The notes below the pieces were generated by a model. It worked only from the letters and a program-made list of their open reading frames with translations, was not told the DNA's origin and did not search any database. From positions 868,001 through 932,000 of the forward strand of contig NZ_CP041745.1 of the NCBI RefSeq assembly GCF_007556815.1: 64,000 nucleotides of DNA, in the 5' to 3' direction. Positions 45,834-57,800 of this stretch are shown piece by piece (position 1 is the first letter of the stretch; every line of letters begins with the position of its first letter). The position numbers and the translations under genes are program-made. Source of the DNA: Paraburkholderia megapolitana. GTDB taxonomy: Bacteria > Pseudomonadota > Gammaproteobacteria > Burkholderiales > Burkholderiaceae.

Positions 45834-48800
45834 ATGCAAGACTATCGTTTCGACACCGACTTTCTGCCCGCGCGTGTGGCGCGGCTTGCCGTCCAGACGC
45901 CTGCTACGACTGCACTCGTCGACACCGACGGCACGCTCGACTGGGCGACGCTATGGGCATGGTCCGGCCGCCTCGCGGCTGCGCTCGCTGACGCGGGCAC
46001 GCAGTCCGGCGAGCGCGTCGCGCTCGCGCTGCCGCGTAGCGCGGCGCTCGTCGCGAGCATTCTCGCCGTGTGGCGCGTGCGCGCCTGCTACGTGCCGCTC
46101 GATCCGGCGTTGCCCACCGCGCGTTTGCGCTGGCAGGCGGAGGATTGCGGCGCACGGACGGTGATCGCGAGCGACGCGTCGGTGGCAGGCTGGCTGCCCG
46201 ACGGTGTACGCACGCTCGATCCGGCAGCGACCCGCGAGTCGCAATCCGATGCCACTCACACCTTCGCCGCGGATGCCGCCGACGAGCGCGCCTTTGCGTG
46301 GCCCGCCTACGTGATCTACACGTCGGGTTCGAGCGGCCGGCCGAAGGGCGTCGTGCTGAGCCATCGTGCTCTGTCCGCGTATCTGCAAGGCGTGAGCGAG
46401 CGGCTGCCGGAAGGCATCCGCAGCGCGGCTTACCTGTCGACGCCCGCTGCCGACCTCGGCCACACCGCGCTGTTCGGCGCGCTATGGCATGGCTGGACGC
46501 TGCATCTGATCGACGCGCAGGTTGCGGCCGATCCCGATGCGTTCGCCACCTACATGCAGACGCAGGCCATCGATCTGCTGAAGATCGTGCCGAGCCATCT
46601 CGACGCGTTGATGCAGGCGCAGTCGCCGGAAGCGGTGTTGCCGGGGCGCTGTCTGCTGGTCGGCGGCGAGGCTGCGCCGACACGCCTCGCGGAACGCATC
46701 GCACAACTACGGCCCGAGTGCCGGTTGATCAATCACTATGGGCCGACCGAAACGGCAGTCGGTGTACTCACGCGCAGCGGGGCGGAAAGCCGCTCGGCAA
46801 CCTTGCCGCTCGGCACGCCGCTCGCGCACGTGCGTGCGCGCGTTGTCGATGCGGACGGCAACAGCGTGCCGAAGGGCGCGACCGGTGAGTTGTGCATCGG
46901 TGGCGCGAGTGTCGCGGACGGCTATCTGAACCGGCCGTCGCTGACCGCCGAGCGCTTCGTGCCGGATGCCGAAGGCAACGGCACGCGCGTCTATCGCACC
47001 GGCGACCGCAGCCGCCGGTTGCCGAGCGGCGAGTACGCGTTCCTCGGACGGATCGACGATCAGGTGAAGATTCGCGGCTACCGCGTGGAGCCCGAAGAGA
47101 TCGCGGCGCGTTTGCGCCAGGCGGACGGCGTGCGCGATGCGATCGTGATTGCGCGTGCGGACAGCGAGGACGCGCCGCTGCGGCTTGTCGGTTACGTGAC
47201 GTCGTCGGTGCCGCTCGACGGCGATACGTTGCGCGCAACCCTCGCTGCCGATCTGCCTGACTACATGGTGCCGTCGTCGATCATGGTGTTGGCCGCGTTG
47301 CCGCTCACGGCGAACGGCAAGATCGATCGCGCGGCGTTGCCGGCCGAAGGGACGGTCACGTCCGCGGCGACGAACGATGTCGCCGCATCGACGCATGTCG
47401 AGCCGCGCAACGACGCGGAGCGCACGCTTGCCGACGTCTGGAAACAGGTATTGAAGCGCGACGACATCGGCGTCACCGATAACTTCTTCGAGATCGGCGG
47501 CGATTCGATCCTGAGTCTGCAGATCATCGCGAAGGCGCGCCGCGCCGGGCTCAAACTGACGCCGAAGCAGATGTTCGAGCATCCGACGATCGAAGCGGCG
47601 GCGCGGATTGCGCAACCGATGACGGCGGCGCCTGCCGTTGCTGCACCTTCTGCACCGCAAGCCCGTCCCGACGATGCATGGTTCGCACAAGCCGGCGTGA
47701 CACGCGACACCGTCGAAGCTGTCTATCCTGCGACGCCGATGCAGCAGGGCTTGCTGTTCCACGGCATGCTCGACAGCGTGCCGGGTCTGTACATCGGACA
47801 ACTGCGGCTTACACTCGACGCGCTACGTATCGACGATATGCAAAGCGCGTGGCAAACGGTCGTCGCGCGGCATCCGGTGTTGCGCACGCGCTTCTTCTGG
47901 CCGGCCGGCGGCGAACCGCTGCAGGTAGTCGAACGCAATGCAACGATTGCATTCGACGTGCATGACACCATCGCACTCGCCGCTGATGAATACGACACAC
48001 GCTTCGCCGCCACACGCGATGCGATAGCCGCGCGCGGCTTCGATCCAGTCCATGCACCGCTGATGCGCGTCGACGTGTTCACGCGTGCCGACGGCGCCTG
48101 CGATCTGTTGTGGACACACCATCACGCGCTGACCGACGGCTGGAGCACCGCACAGGTGATTGCGGATGTCGCACGCGCGTACGGTGCGATCGTCGCGGGC
48201 GAGACGCCCGATCAAACGCCAGGCGCACCGTATGCGAACTACGTGCAATGGCTGCGCAGTCAACCGGACACGGGCGCCTTCTGGCGCGCGCGTCTCGCCG
48301 CACTCGACGACCCCGCTCGGCTCGTCGACGCACTCGGTCCGGATTTCCATGCGGCGGTCTCGAAGGCCGGCGCGGCCGGGTACAAAGACAGCGACCATGC
48401 CCCCGGTCTGCTCACGCATGAACTCGGTGCGACGCGTCACGCGGCACTGCTGCATGCGGCGCGCCGCGCGCGCGTGACGCTCAACACGCTTGTGCAGGGC
48501 GCATGGGCGCTCGTGCTGTCGCGTTTCGCGAGTCGCCCGCAGGTCGTGTTCGGCACGACCGTATCGGGCCGCCCGGCGGATCTGTCGGACGCGCAGGAGA
48601 TCGTCGGCCTGTTTATCAACAGCTTGCCGCTGTGGGTCGACGTCGCGCCCGATGCGCCGCTCGCCACGTGGCTCGCCGCGTTGCAGGACCGCAATGCGGA
48701 GCTGCGCGAAGTGGAGCACACACCGCTCGCAAACCTGCGTCAGTGGACGGGTTTGAGCGGCGATGCGCTGTTCGACAGCCTCGTCGTGTTCGAAAACTAT

Positions 48801-51800
48801 CCACTCGACGAAGCGGTCAATGCCGCGAACGCGGCGCTCGGTGTACGCGCAGTCGAAGCGCTGGACCGCACACATCTACCGTTGACACTCGTCGTCGCTC
48901 CACGCGATGCGGCCGCCGGTGCGAACGGTCTCACGATGCAGTGGCGCTGGGACGCGACACGCATCGAGGCCGACGGCATTGCGCGGCTTGCGCGTCATGT
49001 CGATGCCGCGCTCGACCGGATCGCGGCGGCGTTGACTTCATCGCATGAAGCGCACGATGCACACGCTACGCCGATCCGTCTGCGCGACATCGCGCTTGAC
49101 GTAGAAGCTTCCACCGATGCACCGCCCGCGCAGTTCGCCTTCGAACCCGCGCTCGCACGCATCGCCGCGCAGGTCGGCGCGCAGCCCGATGCGGTGGCGC
49201 TGGTGTTCCCGCAGCCGGACGGCGCCGTATCGACGCTGACGTATAGCGAACTGCACGCGTGGTCCGCGCGCATCGCGCGCGCCTGCGCGGCGGTCGTTAC
49301 GAAAACGCGCCGCGACGGCGAACGCCGTATCGGCATCGCCATGGGCCGCACGCCCGCGCTCGTCGCCGCGATTCTCGGCGTGTTGCGTGCCGATGCGGCC
49401 TACGTGCCGCTCGATCCCGCTTACCCGGACGACCGGTTGCGCGACATCGCGCTCGACGCCGGTCTCGATGCGATCGTCACCACCGATGCGGAACGTGCGC
49501 GCTTCGCAGCGCTCGTACCGGGCATCGACCTGATCGACGCGGTGTCCGCGGATCGGAACGGCGAGCATGCGCACGTCGCAATCGACCGCGTGCCACATCC
49601 GGAGCAGCTTGCGTATGTGATCTACACGTCCGGTTCGACCGGGCGGCCGAAGGGCGTCGGTATCACGCACGCCAACCTGACGCGTCTCTTCACCGCAGGC
49701 GACCGCTTCTACACGTTTGGGCCGTCCGATGTATGGCCGTTGTTCCACTCGTATGCGTTCGACGTGTCGGTGTGGGAGCTGTTCGGCTCGCTGACGCATG
49801 GCGGCCGGCTCGTGGTCGTGCCGCACGATATCGCGCGCGATGCACCTGCGTTGCAACGCCTGCTGCGCGAGCAGCGCGTGACTGTGCTGAACCAGACGCC
49901 GTCGGCGTTCATGCCGCTGTGCGAGATCGATGCGGAGATTGCGCGGCGCGATCCGCTTGCAACGATGGAAACGCTGCGCTATGTCGTCTTCGCTGGCGAG
50001 AAACTCGATCCACCCGCGCTCGCTAACTGGTTCGTGGCACGCGAGGAAAACGGCATTCCAGTGCCAGCGCTGATCAACATGTACGGCATCACAGAAACGA
50101 CAGTGCACGTAACGTTCCGCTCCCTCGGGCGCGGCGATATCGTGCGTGCCGAGGCGCCGAGCGTGATTGGCGGTCCGTTGTCGGACCTGACGCTGACGGT
50201 GCTCGATCCGTTCGGCGAGCCGGTGCCGGTCGGTGCGGCCGGTGAACTGCATGTCGGCGGTGCGGGGCTCGCGCGCGGTTATCTTGGCCGGCCGGGGCTG
50301 ACGGCCGCGCGCTTCGTGCCCGATCCTGCCGGTGCGCCGGGGGCGCGCGTGTATCGCTCGGGCGACGTCGCGCGACGTCTGGCGAGCGGCGACATCGACT
50401 ATCTCGGCCGCAACGACAGTCAGATGAAGGTGCGTGGCTTCCGGATCGAAGCGGGTGAGGTTGAGGCGGTGCTGCGCACGCATGCTGACGTGCGCAACGT
50501 TGTCGTGCTGGTGCGCGATCAGCGCCTGGTGACGTGGATCGTGCCGGCCGCAGGTTCCGCGCTGACCGCGGATGCCCTGCGTGCGTTTGCCGCACGCACG
50601 CTGCCTGCGCATATGGTGCCGTCGGCGTATGTGCTGCTCGACAGTCTGCCGGTGACGCAGAACGGCAAGCTCGACCGGCGCGCGTTGCCCGCGCCGGAAG
50701 ATGGCGCGGCTGGCGCGCCGTACGTTGCGCCGCGCGATGCCACCGAAGCCGCGCTCGCATCGATCTGGCAGCAGGTGCTGGGCGTCGAGCGTGTCGGTGC
50801 ACACGATGACTTCTTCCTGCTCGGCGGTCATTCGCTGCTCGCGGTGCGGGTGATTTCGGCGATCCGTGCGACGTTCGGCCATGCGCCGACCCTGCGTGCG
50901 GTGTTCGAGCAACCGGTGCTGGCGGATCTTGCGGCGAGTGTGCGCGATGCGCAACGAACCGGCGAAGCGAGCGCAATCGTTGCGCCTGCCGCGGACGCGA
51001 CGAAAGACGTTGTCAATTTGCCGCTGTCTGCGGCGCAAACACGACTGTGGTTCCTGTGGAAACTCGATCCGCACAGCGCCGCGTACAACGTGAACGGTGC
51101 GCTGCAATTCGACGGCGCGCTGGATGTGGCCGCGCTGCAAGGTGCGCTCGATGAACTGGTCGCGCGTCATCCGGCACTCCGGATGCGCTTCGGTGAAACG
51201 CAGGGTGTGCCGTATCAGACGATTGGTGCCGGGAGCCGTTGTGCGCTGCTGGTCGCCGATCTGTGCGATGAGCAAGACGTGGCGACCGCACTCGACACAC
51301 AGCTCGCCGAACTCGCACGCAAGCCGTTCGATCTCACCGTCGATGCGCCGATTCGCGCGACGCTGCTGCGTACCGCAGCGGATCGTCATGTGCTGCATCT
51401 GGTGCTGCATCACATCGTCAGCGACGACTGGTCGGTCGGTATTCTGTTCGCGGATTTCGCCGCGGCGTATCGCCGTCGATTGAGCGGCGCAGTGCAACCC
51501 CACGCGGCGAATACTGCTGCGGATGCCGCCTACCGCGACGTATTGCGCGCCCAGGCCGCCCGTCTTGCCGATGGGCGCGACGCCGCGCAGCTCGCCTACT
51601 GGCGCGATGCGTTGGCAGCCGAATCCGGCAGTGACGACGTGCTCGCGCTGCCGTATGACCGCACACGTAGCGGTGCGCGTCGCTATGTGCGCGGTGCAAG
51701 GACACACGTGCGTGTGCCTGCAAACACCGCGAACGCGCTACGTACCCAGTCGCGCGAACGTCGCACGACGTTGTTCATCACCCTGCTGGCCGCGTTCAAC

Positions 51801-54800
51801 GGGCTGCTGTATCGCTACTCGGGGCAGCGCGACATTCGCGTCGGTGTGCCGCTCGCGGGCCGCGATGCACCGGGCGCCGCCGATGTAGTCGGCTTCTTCG
51901 TCAACACGGTGGTGATCCGCACGGCGCCGGACGGCGAGATGCGCGCGGAGCGCCTCGTCGACGACGTGCGCGAGCGGCTGCTGGCTGCGCACGCGAACCA
52001 GGATGTCCCGTTTGCGAGCGTCGTGAATGCGGTGCAGCCGGAGCGCAATCTCGCGCAGACGCCGCTGTTCCAGGTGCTCGTCAATCATCAGCAGCACCAT
52101 GACTTCGGCACGCTGTTCGGCGACGCGCTGCGCGTCACGCCGCGCGAGGTCGAGAGTGGCGAGGCGCAGTTCGATCTGATGCTGAACATCGCGGAAACCG
52201 CGGATGACGGTGCGCTCGACCTGACGCTGACGTACGCACAGGACGTGTTCGATGCGACGACGATCGATCGGCTTGCGAATAATTTCGTCGGCTTGCTGAC
52301 GCAATGGAGTGCTACGCCGCATACACCGCTTGCATCGTTCAAGCTGGCAGAACAAGCGGATTCGCAGGCCGTAGTGCACGACCGGAAAGACCCGCTCGAC
52401 ATCGTGTCGCGCTTCATCGAGCAGGCGGCGCAGCATGGCGATGCGGTTGCACTCAGCGACGGCGCTACGCAGATTACGTACGCGCAACTCGATGCGTGGT
52501 CGCGCGCCATTGCTGCTGAACTGCTGCTGCAGGGTGTGCACGCGGAAACGCGTGTCGGTGTGGCCATGCAGCGCTCGGCGGGTCTCGTCGCTGCGTTGCT
52601 CGGCATTCTGCGTGCGGGCGCGGCCTACGTGCCGCTCGATCCGTCGTATCCCGCCGAACGTCTCGCGCATATCGTCAGCGATGCACAGCTCGGTCCGATC
52701 GTCGCCGATGCAGCGAGCCTCGAGCAGCACGCGGCGTTGTTCGCCGCGCATGCGACGCTCGATGCAGACGCGCTGCGTGATAGGAAACTCACGGCATCCG
52801 CCGGCGCCGATTTCCGTGCACCGCATCCTGAGCAGCTTGTGTACGTGATCTACACGTCGGGTTCGACCGGTTTGCCGAAAGGTGTCGGCATCACGCATCG
52901 CAACGTCGCGCGGCTTTTCGATGCCACTGCGGCGCGCTTCGCATTCGATGCGCACGACGTATGGACGCTGTTCCACTCGTACGCGTTCGACTTCTCCGTG
53001 TGGGAAATTTTCGGCGCGCTGGTGCACGGCGGTCGTCTTGTGATCGTGCCGCACTGGACTGCGCGCGAACCTGCCGCATTCCATCGCTTGATTCGCGATG
53101 AGCGCGTGACGGTGCTGAACCAGACGCCGTCCGCGTTCACGCAGTTGATCCACGAGGACGAAAACAATACGCTCGATTCGCTGCGCGCCGTGATCTTCGG
53201 CGGCGAGCGGCTCGATCCGGCGGCGCTCGCTCGCTGGGCCGACGGGGCGCGTGCACGCGGTGTGCTGCCGGCACTCGTCAACATGTACGGCATTACCGAA
53301 ACGACCGTGCACGTCACGCATCGCGACATCGACGCGACCGCGTTGCACGATGCGCGCAGCGTGATCGGCGCAGCGCTCGACGATCTGACGCTGCATGTAC
53401 TTGACGCCGACCTGAACCGCGTGCCACTCGGTGCGAGCGGCGAGATGCACGTCGGCGGCGCGGGGCTCGCGCGTGGCTATCTGGGCCGCGCGGCGCTGAC
53501 GGCCGAACGCTTCGTGCCGGACCCGTTCGGAGCGCCGGGCGCGCGGCTGTATCGCTCGGGCGATCTTGCGCGGCGTCTCGCGGACGGCGACCTCGAATAT
53601 CTTGGCCGCAACGATCATCAGGTGAAGATTCGCGGCTTCCGTATCGAACTCGGTGAAATCCAGGCGGCGCTGCTGGCGCATCCGGATGTGCGTGAGGCAG
53701 CGGTGCTTGCGCTCGATACGGCCGGTGGCGATCGTCGGCTGGTTGCGTATGTGGTCCCGACCAACCCGGATCTGGACGCACAGGGCAACGCCGAAGACTG
53801 GCAGACCTGGCTGTCCGCGCGATTGCCCGCGCACATGGTGCCGTCCGCGTTCGTCGCGCTCGCGCGCTTCCCGCTGACGCCGAACGGCAAGCTCGACCGG
53901 CGTGCGTTGCCGGCACCGGAAACGGTGGCCACGACGAGCGCCGCAGTCGCGCCGTCCACGCCCGCGGAAGAAACGCTGCTCGCAGTGTGGCGCAACGTGC
54001 TGCGCCGCGACGACATTGGCGTGACCGACAACTTCTTCGTGATCGGCGGCGATTCGATCCTGAGTCTGCAGATTGTCGCGAAGGCGCGCGAAGCAGGACT
54101 GCATCTGACGCCGCGTCAGGTATTCGAAGAGCCCACCGTCGAGCGACTCGCGAAAGCCGCGCAGATGTCGACGCAGGTCGCGACTGCCGCGCTGCCCGAC
54201 GACGAGCGCAGCGCGAACAGCGAACTGTGGCGTGCGCTCGGTCTGACGCCGGAGCACATCGAGGACGTCTATCCGGCGACGCCGCTGCAAACCGGGCTGC
54301 TGTATCACGCACTCGCGGAACCGGAGCAGCGTGCCTATCTGAACCAGTTGCGTCTGACATTGTCGGGACCGCTCGATCGCGCGGCAATGCAAGCCGCGTG
54401 GCAGGCAGCGCTCGAGCGTCATGCGGTGCTGCGTACGCGCTTCGAGTGGCGGCATGGCTCGACTCGCAGTTCGGCCGGCTCGCAGATCGTGCATCGTCGG
54501 CTCGTGCTGCCGTTCGCGGTGCACGACTGGTCGGCGGCAACCGACTACGACGCGCGTCTGACAGAGTGGCGCGAGCGCGATCTCGCTGCCGGCATTGAGC
54601 TCGATGTGGCGCCGCTCATGCGCACTGCGCTGTTTATCCGCGATGCGCAGACGGTCGACCTCGTGTGGACGCATCATCACTTGCTGCTCGACGGCTGGAG
54701 CGTTGCGCAACTGCTGGGCGAGATTCTGCGCGACTATCGTTCGCGGACCGATGGTGCGACTCCTGCGCCGGCGACCTTCGTCGCACCGGCTCCGTATCGC

Positions 54801-57800
54801 CGCTACGTCGACTGGCTGCAACAATCGGCCGACGATGCCGCTACCGAAGCATGGTGGCGCAAGCGCGCCGCACAGATCGAAGAACCGGCGACGCTCACCT
54901 CGAGCCTCGGCGCGCCCGCGGTCATCGAACCGGGCGCGCATGCGGTACGCCGTGCGCTCGATACATCGCTTGGCGAACGTCTCACCGATGTCGCGCGCCG
55001 TCATGAGGTGACGCTGAACACGCTGATGCAAGGCGCCTGGGCTGTGGTGCTCGCGCGCTACGGACATCGCCGCGGCATTGCATACGGGACGACGCTCGCG
55101 GGACGTCCCGCGCATCTGCCTGGTGTCGAGCAGATGCTGGGTCTCTTCGTCAACACGCTGCCCGTGTGGATCGACGTCGATCCGAACGCGCAGGTCGGCG
55201 ACTGGCTGCGCACCCTGCAACGCGATCTGACCGACCTGCGTCAGTACGAGCACACACCGCTTTCGCGCGTGCAGCAGTGGACCGGCCGTAGCGGCGATGC
55301 GCTATTCGACAGCCTCGTCGTATTCGAGAACTATCCGGTCGATCCGGCTGCGCGCGGCGCAGACGACGCACTGCGTGTGAGCGCGACTGAATCGGTCGAT
55401 CCGACGCATTACCCGCTCGCGCTATCGATCATTCCGCGCGAACGGATTTCGCTGGAATGGGCGTGGGATGGCGAGCGTATCGATCGATCGACGATCGAGC
55501 GGTTGTCGTTGCATTACGTTGAGGTGCTGGAGCAACTGGCGGCGGGAGAGGGGGTGCGGGTGGGGGCGCTGACGCTAGGCTCGGTGGGCGAAGGTCAGGC
55601 TGCACAGCAGTATGCATTTGCCTCGCTCGGCGAGCAGTTGGGCGCGCAGGCAGCGCGTTCACCGGATGCAATCGCGGTGCGCTGCGAAGACGCCTCGCTA
55701 AGCTACGCGCAACTCGACGCATGGTCGGGTGCGATTGCTGCACGCCTCGTCGCGCGCGGCGTGCGAGCCGAAACACGGGTAGGCCTGTGCGTGACGCGCG
55801 GCCCGGCGATGCTCGCGGCGCTGCTGGGTGTGATCCGCTCGGGTGGCGCGTTCGTGCCGCTCGACCCGGAGTATCCGGCCGCGCGTCTCGCGCAGATGAT
55901 TGAGGATGCGGCGATCGTGCAGGTACTGGCCGACGACGCGAGTGCGCAACGCGTGGCTGACGTGCTGGCGGGCTGTGAAGTGGTGCCGGTGGCGTTTGAC
56001 GGTGTCGCTGTGGTTTCGCCCGCTGTGACACTGCACCCGGACCAGCTGGCGTACGTGCTGTACACGTCCGGCTCGACCGGTAAGCCCAAGGGCGTAGCAG
56101 TCAGCCATGGCTCGCTGTGGACCCACCTGCAGGACTTCCTGCAGACGTACCGCATCACCTCCGCCGATACGGTGCTGCACTCGTCGACGATCAACTTCGA
56201 CGTGGCACTGCACGAAACGCTGCCCGCCCTGCTCATGGGCGCGACGGTAGAAATGCGCGGCGTCCAGCCGTGGGACCTGCAGAGCCTGAGCGAGCGTCTG
56301 GTGCAGCGTCAGGTGACGTTTGCGCGTATCCCGACCGCGCTGTGGCAGCAGTGGCAGCGCTCGGCGCCGGCGCGCGAGTCGCTGGCGCTGCGCCAGGTGA
56401 CAGTCGGTGGCGAGGCACTACCGGGCGATGCGCTGGGCCGCTGGCAGTCGGGGCCACTCGGCGGGATCCGGCTGGACAACCTGTACGGGCCGACGGAAAC
56501 GACGGTGGCCGCGCTGTACCGCGAAACACTGACAGAGGATGTACAGCAGGTGACGGTGCCGATCGGCAAACCGTACCCGGGCCGCACGGCGCGCGTGATC
56601 GATGCGTTCGGCGATGCGGCACCGGCGGGCGGTCTTGGAGAGCTGTGCATCGGTGGGCCGACCGTGGCCCGCGGTTACCTGGGCCGGGCGGCCCAGACAG
56701 CGGAGCGCTTCGTACCGGACCCGTATGGTGAACCGGGCTCACGGCAGTACCGCAGTGGCGACCTGTGCAGGATGCGGGCAGACGGCACGGTGGAGTTCCT
56801 CGGACGTCTGGACCAGCAGGTGAAGCTGCGTGGCCAGCGTATCGAGCTCGGCGAGATCGAGGCGGTGATGCGCCAGTGCGCGGGCGTGCGCGAGGCGGCG
56901 GTGATCGTCACGGGAGCGGGCGAGCGGCAACGGCTCGCGGGTTATATCGCGGGTGACGTGAATACGGACGTCGTACAGCGCGAACTGGAACAGAAGCTGC
57001 CGGCCTACATGGTCCCGTCGACACTGACGGTGCTGGAGAAACTGCCGGCGATGCCTAACGGCAAGCTCGACCGTGCGGCGCTGCCGGCACCGCAGGCACG
57101 AGAGCGCGAGCAGGTCGTACCGCGCAACGCAACGGAAACCTCATTGCTGTCGATCTGGTCAGCAGTACTCGGTCGCGACGACCTGGGCGTGACGGATAAC
57201 TTCTTCGAGGTGGGAGGCGATTCGATCCAGAGCCTGCAGATCATTGCACGGGCGCGGGAGGCGGGATTGAAGCTCACGCCGCGTCAGGTGTTCGAGCATC
57301 CGACGGTGGAGCGGCTGGCGTTGCGGGCCGAAGCGGTCGAAGCAGGCGCACAGGACGAAGCAGAGATCACCACGGAGCTCCCGCTCACGCCGATCCAGCA
57401 GTGGTTCTTCGAGCGCTACCCGCAGGGCGAGTCGCACTGGAACCAGTCGGTGCTGCTGAAGGTGGAAGGGCGGCTTGATCCGCAGGCGCTGGAGCAGGCG
57501 GTCAACGCACTGGGTGCACGACACGATGCGTTGCGGTTGCGCTTCGGAACGACACAGGAAGGCTGGCGTCAGCGGGTGATTCCCGCAGCGGCAGCAGAAG
57601 AGCACACGCTGATCCATCGCGAGACGCTGAACTCGCTGGAAGAACTCGACGCAGCAGGTCAACGCGTGCAGTCGAGCCTGAGCCTGACGGAAGGTCCGCT
57701 GTGGCGTGTCGGTTACTTCGAGGCGCCACAAAACGAAACACGGCTGCTGGTGGCCATCCACCACCTGGCGGTAGATGGCGTGTCGTGGCGCGTACTGCTG

